64,000 nucleotides of DNA, taken from assembly GCA_964504915.1 (NCBI GenBank), contig CAZDFH010000008.1:7347-71346 (forward strand), in the 5' to 3' direction. Position 1 is the stretch's first letter, and every line of letters starts with the position of its first letter. The translations under genes were made by a program, and so were the position numbers. This stretch comes from CAJBLF01 sp964504915. GTDB lineage: Bacteria > Patescibacteriota > Gracilibacteria > Absconditabacterales > Absconditicoccaceae. Below, one piece after another: positions 32,304-42,866 of this stretch. The notes under the pieces are model-generated. The model made no database searches, was not told the DNA's origin, and saw only the letters and a list, made by a program, of their open reading frames with translations.

Positions 32304-34946
32304 ATGTGATTATTCACCAAAAACGACGACAGAAGGTATGTATATACTTTCGGCGAAGCAAAAGGCCTAGGGAAGGAAATTCTTGGAGGTAAAGGAAAAA
32401 ATTTGGCTGAGATGGTAGAGATGGGATTACCTATTCCTATGGGATTTACTGTCACTACAGAAACTTGTGATTTGTATTACAAAAGTAATAAATCTTATCC
32501 ACAAGAAGTACTTGATCAAGTAGAAGAAGAATTGGTGAAATTGGAAAATTTGATGGGAAAGAAGTTAGGAGATTCAGTAGATCCTTTGTTGGTCTCTGTA
32601 AGATCTGGAGCTGCTGATTCTATGCCAGGAATGATGGATACTGTCTTGAATCTTGGATTGAATGATGAATCAGTGATCGGACTTGCTAACAAGACTGGTA
32701 ATGCTAGATTCGCACGAGATAGCTACAGAAGATTTATCCAAATGTTTGGAGATGTCGTCATGGAAGTAGCTCATCATGATTTCGAGCATGCATTGCAAGC
32801 TGTGAAGGCTGAAAAAGGTGTAAAATTGGATACAGACCTTGATACAGAAGACTTGAAAAAGGTTGTTGCTGCATATAAAGATGTCATCAAAAATGCTACT
32901 GGCAAATTATTCCCAAATAATGGAAGAGAACAATTGAAGATGGCTATCGATGCGGTTTTCAATTCATGGAATAATGAGAGAGCTATCGTCTATAGAAGAT
33001 TGAATGATATTAGAGGGTTGCTTGGTACAGCAGTAAGTGTCCAATCAATGGTCTTTGGAAATATGGGAGAAACTTCTGGTACTGGAGTTTGTTTCACAAG
33101 AAATCCTTCTACAGGAGAACATAAATTTTACGGAGAATTCCTCATGAACGCACAAGGCGAGGACGTCGTGGCAGGTATTAGGACGCCGTTGGAGATTTCA
33201 GAATTAGAAAAAGTTATGCCAGACTGTTACGCACAGTTGGTAGAGATCTATCAAGGATTGGAAAAACACTACAAAGATATGCAAGATATGGAATTCACTA
33301 TCCAAGAAGGAAAATTGTACATCCTTCAGACAAGAAATGGAAAGAGAACAGCTGCTGCTGCGGTCAAGATGGCGGTAGATATGGAAAAAGAAGGATTGAT
33401 CGACGAAAAGACAGCTATCATGAGAGTAAAACCAGAACAGCTTGATGCCTTGCTTCACAAAGGAATTGTTCCTGCAGCTAAAAAAACTGCTGAATTATTG
33501 ACAAAGGGTTTGCCTGCATCTCCTGGTGCGGCGGTCGGTCAAGTTGTGTTCACCGCATTGACGGCAAAAGAATGGGCTGAAAATGGTAAAAAAATCGTAT
33601 TGGTTCGTACAGAAACATCTCCAGAAGATATTGAAGGAATGCACGCTGCTCAAGGTATCTTGACTGCTAGAGGAGGAATGACGTCTCATGCAGCCGTAGT
33701 TGCTAGAGGAATGGGAAAATGTTGTGTTGCCGGAGCTGGTGAGATCGTCGTAGATGAAAAAGCTAAGACATTAGTCGTCAAAGGAAAGACATTTAATGAA
33801 GGAGATATTATTACGTTAGATGGTTCTACTGGTGAAGTCTTCACTGGTGCGCTTGAAGTTATGGATCCAGAATTGAGTGGAGATTTTGAAACACTTATGA
33901 CACGAGCAGACAAATACAAGACGTTGGGTATTAGGACAAACGCTGATACACCACATGACGCTGAAGTAGCCAGAAAATTTGGTGCACAAGGTATTGGACT
34001 CTGCAGGACAGAACACATGTTCTTCGCTGAAGATAGAATCAAGGCTGTGAGAGAAATGATCTTGGCTGATGATGTAGATGGTAGAAAGAAGGCATTAGTA
34101 AAATTGCTTCCTTACCAAAAAGAAGATTTCATCGGCATATTAAAGGCTATGGAAGGATTGCCAGTGACTATCAGATTCTTGGATCCACCATTGCATGAAT
34201 TCTTACCTACTGAAGCAAAAGATATTCAAGCATTAGCGACAGAGATGAATCTATCATTGGAAGCTATCACGGCTAGAATCACTGCTTTGCATGAATTCAA
34301 TCCTATGCTTGGACACAGAGGATGTAGACTAGCAGTTACCTATCCAGAGATCGCAGAAATGCAAACAGAAGCAGTCATATCAGCTGCTTGTGAACTTAAA
34401 AAAGCTGGAGTTGATGCTAAGCCAGAAATCATGATCCCATTAGTTGGATTCAAAACTGAATTAGACTTCAATACAGAGATCGTCAGAAGAGTAGCTCAAG
34501 AGACTATGGACAAATATGGAGTACAAATCGATTACAAACTTGGGACAATGATCGAAGTACCTAGAGGTGCAGTCACTGCTGACAAGATCGCAGAGACAGC
34601 TGAATTCTTCTCATTTGGAACAAACGATTTGACTCAAATGACTCTTGGATTCTCTAGAGATGATGCTGGTTCATTTATCAAGGACTATGTGACTAAAAAT
34701 ATATTTGAAAAAGATCCATTCCAGACATTAGATACAGAAGGAGTTGGGCAGCTTGTTCAAATGGCTGTAGAAAAGGGTAGAGCAACTAGACCTGATATCA
34801 AACTTGGTATCTGTGGTGAACATGGTGGTGATCCAGAATCAATCAATTTCTGTCATAAGGTGGGATTGAACTATGTCTCTTGTTCTCCATTTAGAGTGCC
34901 TATTGCTAGATTGGCTGCAGCACATGCTGCGCTTAAAAATGCATAA
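32304..34946 (+). CDS. ppdK: Pyruvate, phosphate dikinase
   Basis: Product of 880 aa, full length. The start chosen is ATG 32304, whose second codon is UGA (Met-Gly-Leu-Phe-Thr-Lys). This restores the N-terminal RRYVYTFGEAKG and LGGKGKNLAEM of the nucleotide-binding domain, which the standard code cuts off. The phospho-His loop is GGMTSHAAVVARGMGK. The PEP-binding barrel contains RTEHMFF and ends with GICGEHGGDPES, which carries the catalytic Cys. PPDK interconverts pyruvate and PEP with ATP and phosphate, a common glycolytic choice in anaerobes. Apart from codon 2 there is no UGA, and Gly is mostly GGA/GGT, suggesting high expression. Confidence 0.95.
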
Positions 34947-35045
34947 ATATAATAGTGTAGAATGCAGGGTTCAGAGTGCAGAATTTCGGTGTTAAAAAAA
35001 TACCATCACTCTGAACTATACACTATGAACTATACACTCAAGAAG

Positions 35046-35072
35046 AGACTGTCTCCGGATGGTCTTTTTTTG
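35046..35072 (+). terminator. Terminator after ppdK
   Basis: AGACTGTC-TCCG-GATGGTCT forms an 8-bp stem (with two G-U pairs) and a UCCG tetraloop, followed by seven Ts. A microsatellite-like hairpin (TATACACT units) lies between the gene and the terminator. Confidence 0.85.
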
Positions 35073-35166
35073 TATTCGCCTTATTTCCCATTCTTATAGT
35101 TGACTTTCTCGCTCTTTTTACTATTCTATCCGATGCTATTTTTTTACATATTATGTTATTGTGCTC

Positions 35167-36309
35167 ATGAAAAATACTGACAAAGTTGCAAGGATACGTG
35201 AAGGGCTTTCGGGGATTACTGGGTTTTCTAGTTCTCAAGAGTTGTGGCAGATCCCTGCTTTCTCCAAGGAATTGCTTATCTCTCTTGATCATAGGATTCC
35301 AGATTTAGATTCTTATGTAAAGTGTCGTTTGGAGTTGCATCAATTACCTGTCGCCGTGAATCCTATTCTCCGTTCTTTGAGGCACGATGCTATTGCTATG
35401 CAACAGATAAATGAAATTATTCGTTTGTTTAGTAAAGTCTGTCAGGGGAATGCTCTCCAAAATCAGCAAGAGCCAAATCCTGTATCAGATCATATTGATG
35501 CTGATCAAGTGATTTCTTGGTTGGAAGTCTGATGAGATGAACAGATGCTTCTCCAAGCTAAAACTACATTACTTGATATGCCTGGTATGCAAGAAAGTGA
35601 TAATCGTAATATGGAAGATATCATTCATTGATTACAAGAAAGAGATAATGGTACTTTTAGTGGTCGTCCTTTTTGACCACATGAGGGATCATTATTGAAT
35701 ATGGGTATGATCGAAAGATTTTCGCAAGTTATTGATTATTCCAATCCCAATGAGATTGTCATAGGTGGGATTCCATTTTCTAGAAAAAGTATTGTCCCTC
35801 AGGTTGCATTTGATACTTATCCAGAGGAAGGTTGATTACAACCGTCGACTGATGCTCCAGGTGTATATCGTTGTATGTTTGAAGGTAACATGACATACTT
35901 TCTCACTCGTGAGGCTTATACTGCTGAGTTGGAAAAGCAACAACTCTTGCCACTCACATTAGATGATCAGGTCGCTGCTTTAGTGGCCTTATTTGGGGAG
36001 GAGGTCTTGGATGGCTTGTGATATCCGCATAGAAATTTTGTGTTTACTGTTTTGTGAAAACTTGTGTGATTGCCAAAGTCTGGTTTGGTTCGTATGGAAG
36101 CTGCTCCTACTTCTGCTGAACTTTATGTTGGTCATACCGAACGTTATGTTCCAGTTTTGTATTATGCGTCTGAGGCCGCCTTTTTGGGCTGACTATCTCC
36201 TGTAAGTTCAAGAGGATTCCAATTAATTTATGCTATGAGTGATGGAGAATGATCGTTTAGAGATTATGACCTCTCTACTGCGAGTCCCTGTTATTATCGT
36301 ACGAGATAA
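35167..36309 (+). CDS. Hypothetical protein (380 aa)
   Basis: Frame joined by several UGA glycines (after ISWLEV, at EGGLQP, DGLGYP and GEGSF) and ended by TAA. ATG 35167 is preferred over the GTG two codons earlier. The protein is soluble, with a helical first third and a second half of mixed strands (APGVYRCMFEGNMTYFLTREAY, TERYVPVLYYASEAAFLG). The family is not recognised and no membrane segment is seen. A GC-rich hairpin with a T-run (36354-36375) follows and may terminate it. Confidence 0.75.
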
Positions 36310-36373
36310 TCATATATATGATGTATTTCAATAAGGGTGCCGATTTTGCTCGCCTAGGAGGGTGGCGTCTTTT

Positions 36374-36733
36374 TTAGTCGTTTTCAAGAAATATTTCAAA
36401 AGATCCTCCTCAAAATTGAGAGAAATTACCTCTTCTTTTGATATTGTATCATACGTCCTTAAAATTTTTAGTTACGGCTTTTATAGTGGCTTCTGAGAAT
36501 CAATGATACGCCATTTTTTTGTTTAGTGCTGAGTATGGTCAATGTATTTCTACTTCATAGCTGTCGTTGCTTCCTGACTTCTTGAGACACAAAATAGATA
36601 CTTTTTTTATTGATGGATCCTCTGAGAGAATAAGCATCAATCATCTATTGATCTCTTCGGTAAGGGTCTCAACTGTATCGTTTATTTGTTTACCTTTATT
36701 TCTTAATTCTTCGATAGTCATAGGTTTTCCCAT
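36374..36733 (-). CDS. Hypothetical protein (119 aa)
   Basis: Found only with table 25: UGA breaks it into pieces under 60 codons otherwise. The sequence has a helical start (TIEELRNKGKQINDTVETLTEEIN) and a strand-rich middle (VSILCLKKSGSNDSYEVEI), ending in a Gly-rich QFGGGSFEIFLEND. It converges with the 380-aa gene, and its stop overlaps that gene's terminator region. Family unknown. Confidence 0.7.
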
Positions 36734-36880
36734 GTCGGTTTATGATTAAGTAAATTGCTTATATACTATAGATATTTATTAATAGAGTTCAATAATTTAA
36801 AATTTCATTACATCTTTCTCCTAACGACAAAAGCGAATCTTAATAAAGAGTTCGCTCCGTCTGATACAGATACTTTAATG

Positions 36881-37264
36881 TTACATAGGTTTTGCTGCAA
36901 TTGTTTCGATCTCTATCAAAACTCCGAGTGGGAGTTTGACGACACCGTAAGCAGCACGAGCCGGATGATTTTCAGTGTAGTATTCACCATATATCTTGTT
37001 CATGGCTGTAAAATTTTCCATATCTGACAAGAGACAGGTGGATTTTACTACACTTTCAGGTCCGTAGCCAGCTTCCTGCATGATGGCTTTGATGTTTTCC
37101 AAAACCTGTCGGGTTTGTTCTTCAATTCCACCATCTACGATTTGTCCTGTGATAGGATTGACCGGGATCTGTCCACTAATGAACAAGAACCCATTTGCTT
37201 CTACAGCCTGGCTGTAAGGACCAATCGCTCCAGGAGCATGATTGGTGTGAATGATTTTTTTCAT
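36881..37264 (-). CDS. ridA: RidA family enamine/imine deaminase
   Basis: Product of 127 aa with no UGA codon. The signatures GAIGPYSQAVEANGFLFISGQIPVNP, VLENIKAIMQEAGYG and the C-terminal HPARAAYGVVKLPLGVLIEIE, with the Arg that binds the substrate carboxylate, match YjgF/YER057c/UK114 proteins. RidA hydrolyses reactive enamines and imines formed by PLP enzymes. It stands alone and is divergent from rsmA. Confidence 0.93.
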   Translation of the reverse strand: MKKIIHTNHAPGAIGPYSQAVEANGFLFISGQIPVNPITGQIVDGGIEEQTRQVLENIKAIMQEAGYGPESVVKSTCLLSDMENFTAMNKIYGEYYTENHPARAAYGVVKLPLGVLIEIETIAAKPM

Positions 37265-37455
37265 ATGTATAACAGTTTGGTTATGATGGTATCATATTTA
37301 TTTATATAAAGAAGTCAACCTTTCTTGTCTGCTGAGTATTTTCATCTTTTTGGATGTATTCGTTGAATTAAGTAGTAAGAACAATAAAAACAGCTGTCGG
37401 TAAAAAGTAGTATATGACCGTTATCCCATTTTACCTATTTTACTGTTATCTTTTT

Positions 37456-38313
37456 ATGTGATCATATTTATGACAAAATTTCCTCATTGATAGCAAGATT
37501 AGGAGCTATATCGCTGAGCATATTGCTAAGATGTATGAAGAGCTTTGATGCGAAGCACTGATAGAGATCGGACCTTGAAAAGGCTCCATAACTACGCTTA
37601 TTTCGCATATTTCGGAAAATTTCTTCGTGATTGAGAAGGACTCGACTTTCATCGAGAATTGAAAATTGAAAATTGAAAATTGAAAATTTATTTTGGGTGA
37701 TGTGCTTGAGGTTGATGTAGATAAATTACTTCAAGATAAAAAGTTAGACAGCAAGAAAACATTAGTTGTGTGAAATCTTCCGTATTATATTACTTCACCA
37801 ATTCTTAGAAAATTCTTCTGAAATTGATTCCAAAATTATGCGTGAGGAATATTTATGCTCCAAGATGAGGTAGGTCAGAAGCTGCGTAGCGATGCGAAGA
37901 AGAAATCATACTTGTGGCGATTGATTAATTATGCGTATCAGGTGAACTATTTGAAATGAGTGCCAGCAAAATCGTTCAAACCAGCACCTAAGGTAAAGAG
38001 TTGTTTAGTGAAATTGAAAATTGAAAATTGAAAATTGTCCCACGGGATAGCAAAAATTCAACGAGAGAGATTAATTCAGTTTTTAGAAATGTTTGCGCCG
38101 TTTAGTAGAAAGACTCTTGGGGCGATAGAGAAAATTGTAGAAAAGCACGCATTATCAAATGCTGAGGAAAGTCGAGAAAAGTCTAGGAAGGTCGAGGAAT
38201 TTTGAGGCAATTCGTGAAAGAAAATCAGCAAATTTATTATTCCAGAAAGTTTGAAGAAGAAGAGGTTGGAGGAGTTGGACTTTGAGGAATTATCTCAAAT
38301 AGTTTATAGTTAA
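37456..38313 (+). CDS. rsmA: 16S rRNA dimethyladenosine transferase RsmA (KsgA)
   Basis: Product of 285 aa. The start ATG is again followed directly by UGA (Met-Gly-Ser-Tyr-Leu-Gly-Gln), giving the invariant GQNFLID. EIGPGKGS (SAM site), VIEKD, NLPYYITSPIL and MLQDEVGQKL are complete, and most of these motifs contain UGA glycines. It dimethylates A1518/A1519 during small-subunit maturation. Two runs of the heptamer GAAAATT lie in frame in variable loops (ENGKLKIENGK and KLKIENGK), and a third repeat-like stretch (EESREKSRKVEEFGG) is shared with tsaD. Confidence 0.93.
37654..37688. repeat. Heptamer repeat (GAAAATT) inside rsmA
   Basis: GAGAATT is followed by four perfect GAAAATT copies. With UGA as Gly, all three frames of this repeat are open, so it codes for (ENGKLKI)n. 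A change of one 7-bp unit would shift the frame. Confidence 0.85.
38011..38036. repeat. Second heptamer repeat (GAAAATT) inside rsmA
   Basis: AAATT plus three GAAAATT copies code for KLKIENGKL, just after the PAPKVKSCLV block near the C-terminus. Confidence 0.85.
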
Positions 38314-38400
38314 TAGTTTATAGTTGATAGTTTTTGTGTCTTTTTATACAAAAAAACTCCTTCACTATACACTATACATTATACACTATACACTATTTTT
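38301..38400. repeat. Microsatellite-like hairpin (TATAGTT / ACTATAC)
   Basis: TAGTTTATAGTTAATAG units face CACTATACACTATAC units around a TTTTTGTG...CAAAAAAAC loop, forming a long imperfect hairpin. It includes the rsmA stop codon and may end transcription. Confidence 0.6.
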
Positions 38401-38461
38401 TCCCTTGATTATTTCCTCTAAGCTCTTACAATATTTGTGTTTTACCATCTATATCAGAACT

Positions 38462-38917
38462 ATGGAAATACAGGTCTATAATTCAGAAAAGTTTGATAGA
38501 AGTAAGTGGCGATATGTGATATTTGCGACTGTTTTTGCTTGTATCTTTCTGTTGTCTATTTTTAAGGGTAATTACGTCGGAGCTGTGCTGCTTTTCTTCT
38601 TGCTTGGTGGTTATTTCTATTATTCTGCGATACATATCAAACCTATTAAGATTATAATAGAAACCAATTCTATCAAGATAGACAATATCGTACATCCTCG
38701 ATCTGCATTTACCTGATATGTGCTCGAAATCCATACCAAAACTCAAACCATGAAAAATATTGTCCTCATTACTCCTACCTGACATTCTATTTATACGTTT
38801 GATGATACTACTGAGCATATGAGAGATTTTCTCGTAGCTATGAATGATTATCTACCGATGTTGGATTCGTTTGAACAAGGATCATTTGAGAAATTTATTA
38901 GAAGAATACAACTTTAA
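38462..38917 (+). CDS. Small membrane protein with two N-terminal helices (151 aa)
   Basis: Two close transmembrane helices (about residues 17-33 and 38-56) are followed by a soluble beta-rich domain of about 90 residues (IIIETNSIKIDNIV, YVLEIHTKTQT). The topology resembles small proteins with a membrane-linked PH-like domain, but this is only a shape comparison. Two UGA glycines restore the second half (SAFT-Gly-YVLEI and TPT-Gly-HSIY). It lies 160 bp upstream of the flippase, separated by an AT-rich hairpin element. Confidence 0.75.
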
Positions 38918-39035
38918 AGAAATGTACAAATATTTTTCGAATTTACGAATTACCAAAACAATGTTAAAATTTGTAAATTGAGAAATTCTTATATTGTTTC
39001 GTACATTGGTGAGTTTGGAAATTTGAATATTACGT
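38918..39035. repeat. Long AT-rich imperfect hairpin, copy B
   Basis: GAATTACCAAAACAATG on the left and TATTGTTTCGTACATT on the right flank an AAAATTTGTAAATT centre. It has the same design as 10797-10911 and 50262-50396. Confidence 0.65.
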
Positions 39036-39079
39036 CATCATTCCATACATTATTTTACATTATAGTTGATAGTAAAATC

Positions 39080-40684
39080 ATGACGTCTTCACATAGATTA
39101 GTCATCAAAGATGCAGCACGGCAACTGATAGGAAGGATTATCAGTGCTTTGTTTGGCTTTTTGATAATCAAGATTATGACCCCCTATTTGTGACCATTGC
39201 AGTATGGTGATTATTCTACCATTCTCAAATATTTTGCTATCTGGACGGCGTTGGCTGATCTATGATTATACGTGCTTGCAGTCAAAAGGATGTGAGAGAT
39301 CAAAGAAAAAATTGATGCAACACTTACTACCAAAGAGGATGGCAAAAATCCCGCGTACAAAGAATTGAGATCAGAATATGGAAAATTTGTCGGTACGAGA
39401 GTCATCATTATGTCTGTGATTTATATCGTAGCTATCGTGATTGCCTATCTTCTGCCTGCATATACATCCAATCCATACTTAGTTTGGGGAATCCCATTTG
39501 GTATGATTTTTTCTGCGAGTTTTATGTTTGCCTGAGTCCAACAGCTTCCCTTGCAAATATTCTGGAGAATGGACCAATTGAGTTGGACATTGATTACTGC
39601 GAGACTTTCTCAGATTGCGATTTTGGTACCAGTCGTCTATATTTTCTTTAGACATATGAACTTCAATGGAAGTACTGTCTCTATCGTAGCATTTTGTCTG
39701 ATTATGTTTTCTGTGGTAGCGAGTTCTATAGGACAAAATTTGGAAATTCACTTCAGGGCTAGAAAAATTTTGCCCCTCAAAATTGATTTTGATCGAAAAT
39801 TTACCAAGGCGCTGATCATAAGAAACCGACAATACGGAGTGTCCTACTATCTGAGTAGTTTTCATACGTTGATAGTGCTTCTGTTTTTGGGTTGGTTTTT
39901 CCCTACGTCTGGAGGTATGGATTATTCCGGTATCCGAGCATTATCTCTATCGTTGATAGAAATATTACTCATTATTCCATCCGCTTTGTGAAATAGTTTG
40001 TTGCACAAAATATCTCATTATACATTGATCAATAAGCGTAAAAGTATGGGCAATTTACTCGTTATGATGACATGGATTGGCTGAATTATCGCACTCAATT
40101 TCTGGATATTTTCAGACTGGATTATTCGTGTATTGTCTGGAAAAGCATTTATTGGAACCTTTGAGACATTACATACATGGTGATCCAATCAAGTACTTCC
40201 TTTCCTTTGAATCGTACTTTTCCGGAGCTTTATCAAACAGGTATACAATTATCTCTTTGTTGCTGTAGAAAAACAAAATGTCTTATTGCCGATTAATCTG
40301 ATTGGAGTACTTGTCGGTATCCCACTCGGTGTCTGGCTTATCCCAGCATATGGATTGCGATGAGGTGCGCTTACCCAGCTGACGATAGAATTCTTGTTTA
40401 TGATGGGCGCTATTCGAATCGGAAAAAGAAAAAAAGTGCAACCCATGTTTTCACGAAGTAAAATGTTCTCACTCATGGGCATTCTCGTTGTCGCTGCTGG
40501 AGTATGATTTTTCATCGATCATTATATAGTTAATTCATTCGTCTTGTTCTTCATCGTAGCAATCGTACTCAATGGATTGATTCTCCTGCTTTCTCGACGT
40601 CCTATCAAAGCTATCGCAAAGTGATTGACCTCTGATGATGTTCCTCTTGTGGTGGATGCTGCACCGATAGATACGGGTATTTAG
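39080..40684 (+). CDS. MOP-superfamily polysaccharide/lipid flippase
   Basis: Product of 534 aa with about 12-14 hydrophobic helices spread over the whole length. The start IKDAARQLIGRIISALFGFLII followed by MTPYLGPLQYGDYSTILKY is typical of Wzx/RfbX-type members of the MATE/MOP superfamily, which flip lipid-linked sugars across the membrane. Several helix glycines are UGA. Substrate cannot be told; a MurJ role is less likely because the N-terminal pattern fits O-antigen flippases better. It ends with TAG and is followed 40 bp later by tsaD. Confidence 0.82.
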
Positions 40685-40724
40685 ACGTAAGACATAAGAC
40701 ATAAGATTTATTTGTATATGGGGT

Positions 40725-41846
40725 ATGATAAAAACGTTAGCCATAGAAACTAGTTGTGATGATACGTCGATTTCCATTGTAAGTTTTGATGGAAAAGTTT
40801 TTGCTGTAGAAAAATTATTAGCGTATTCCCAAATAGATGATCATCAAAAATATGGTGGCGTAGTGCCAGAATTTGCTTCGCGTTTACACTCAGAAAAGAT
40901 TATTGCTGTCTTGCAAAATATCTGACGGGAAGACATACAAAAGACTGACTTTATCAGCGTAACGACTCACCCTGGACTGCCTGGATCACTGGTCGTCGGA
41001 AAGGCTGTTGCAGCTTTTCTTGCTAAGCATTTTGATAAACCAGTGGTGGAAGTAAACCATATTTATGGACATTTATTTTCGTTGTTCCTCGAGAGGAACG
41101 TGGACGAAATTCAGCTTCCTATGGTTGTGTTGACGGCGAGTGGAGGACACAACGACATATATGTCGTTGATGATGGAAAATTGAAGATTGAACATGGAGA
41201 ATTAGAATGGAAAGAATTTTGATGATTTCATATAGCGAGATTGGGTAAGACCTTGGATGATGCCTCATGAGAATGTTTTGATAAAGTATCGAGAATGCTT
41301 GGTGGTCCTTATCCTGGCGGTGCTCGAATTGGGCAAAAGGCTTCTCTTTCAAAGAGGGAGGAAAATTGAGGAAAATCGAGGAAGGTTGACGAATTACCAA
41401 TGTTTAAAAGAATATTCTTGTCACACGATTGATATGACTTCAGCTTTTCGTGAATGAAATCGCAAGTTTCTGCTTTATTAAAACAGCTCGAGAAAAATGG
41501 AACGATAGAACGATTGAACGATGGAAAAATTATAATTCCGGAAGATTTATTGTGTCATATCGCATACGAGTTTCAAGAAGCGGTGATAGAAGTCTTAGTG
41601 AAGAAATTAGTCAGAGCGGCCATTGCTTTTAATGTCAAAACTATCGGTTTGGCAGGCTGAGTTTCTTGTAATGATAGATTACGAGATTATTTGAATGAAC
41701 GTGTAATCGAAGTATTGAAACATGAGAAACATGATATGTCTAAAACTATTAAAACATTTAGACCAGCCAAAAAAGTATACTCTACGGATAATGGTGCTAT
41801 GATTTGATTGGCAGGGATATTGAAATTTAAAAATACAGAAATTTAA
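40725..41846 (+). CDS. tsaD: tRNA t6A synthesis protein TsaD (Gcp)
   Basis: Product of 373 aa. LAIETSCDDTS at the N-terminus, YGGVVPEFASRLH, VNHIYGHLFS with the metal-binding His, TASGGHND, GKTLDDASGECFDKVSRMLG, PYPGGARIG, and FSFSGMKSQV, whose Gly is UGA, are all present; the later GLAGGVSCNDRLR completes the ATPase fold. TsaD transfers the threonylcarbamoyl group to A37 of ANN-decoding tRNAs. A repeat-derived insertion (KREENGGKSRKVDEL) lies between PYPGGARIGQ and the FKRIFL strand. Partners TsaB and TsaE are not in the window. Confidence 0.93.
41358..41398. repeat. GAGGAAAATCGAGG-type repeat inside tsaD, shared with rsmA
   Basis: This in-frame stretch aligns at roughly 80 percent with 38164-38204 in rsmA (GAGGAAAGTCGAGAAAAGTC against GAGGAAAATTGAGGAAAATC). 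Both sit in charged loops. Confidence 0.65.
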
Positions 41847-41847
41847 G

Positions 41848-41921
41848 AATATCAAAAACAATATTTGCATATAAAAAAACAATGTCCAATAAATTTCAAT
41901 TCAGACATTGTTTTTGATATT
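41848..41921. terminator. AT-rich nested hairpin between tsaD and the FKBP gene
   Basis: AATATCAAAAACAAT pairs with ATTGTTTTTGATATT, and AAAAACAATGTC with GACATTGTTTTT inside it. It lies between converging genes, so a bidirectional terminator is likely. Confidence 0.7.
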
Positions 41922-41946
41922 TCGACAATATTTTATTTCAAAGTTG

Positions 41947-42597
41947 TTATTTAATGTCAGTGACGGTAATGTCAAAAATCAGCTTCTTGCCTGCTAGCTC
42001 GTGATTGGCATCTAGGGTGACTTCTGTGTCACTTACTTCGTAGACGGTGAATGGTTGACCATTGCCTGCATACACTTTCATTCCTTTTTGTAATTGATCT
42101 GCATCAGGAATTTGTGCTTTAGGTACTTTGATGAGATTCTTCTCACTTCGTTCTCCATACGCTTCACTAGCTTCTATGTGAATCGTTTTGGTCTGTCCGA
42201 TGCTCATTCATTCGACGCCTTTATCAAATCCTGCGATCATTTGCCCAGCTCAGACCTGGAATGCGAGTCCTTCGTCATAATTTCTGCCAGAATTATATTT
42301 TCCACACGCTTTAGCAATTTCTTCTATAGATGTGTCGAAAACAGTTTCTTCGTCTAGTCTGCCGATGTAATGAACAACGACATTCTGTCCCTTTTCTACT
42401 TTTTTACCTGACTTTCCTTTCGTGTCAGCCTTAGCTAAATAGTCTTTGATTGCATTTGCACACATGGTTCATGATATATTAGAAGATAAAGAAGCTGGTG
42501 TATTGCTGGCCTGTGGAGCATCGGTCTTTCGAAAAATAATGGCTCCTATGAGCACGATTACCCCTATCCCTATCAGGACAATTCTTTCTGTTTTCAT
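41947..42597 (-). CDS. Membrane-anchored FKBP-type peptidyl-prolyl isomerase (SlyD-like)
   Basis: Product of 216 aa. An N-terminal transmembrane helix (IVLIGIGVIVLIGAII) and a Ser/Ala-rich linker lead to a short Cys-containing segment and an FKBP domain: GQNVVVHYIGRLDEETVFDTS, GFDKGVEGMSIGQTKTI and EAYGER. An insert-in-flap segment (QLQKGMKVYAGNGQPFTVYEV, DANHELAGKKL) marks the SlyD subtype. It would catalyse prolyl isomerisation and act as a chaperone outside the membrane. UGA encodes Gly in the linker (NIS-Gly-TM) and in VGAGQM. Confidence 0.9.
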
Positions 42598-42866
42598 GAT
42601 CTCTGATATATGAAATAAAATAGCTATTTCTTTTATTGAACGAATTTGATAGTATATTTTTCCTTGCTATTTTCAATTTGCTTTTGGTCCAAGTTTTGCT
42701 TGCATTTTTTCGTGCAAATAGTATCAACATATATATGAGCTACAAGCTGCAAGCGACAAGCTAAAAGTGCGTGGTTTATATGACAAAAACTTGGAGCATG
42801 GAACATGGAGCTTGTAACAAGTAATGTTTCACTGTTGTAAAATATTTACCTTACTTCTCTCTTGCT

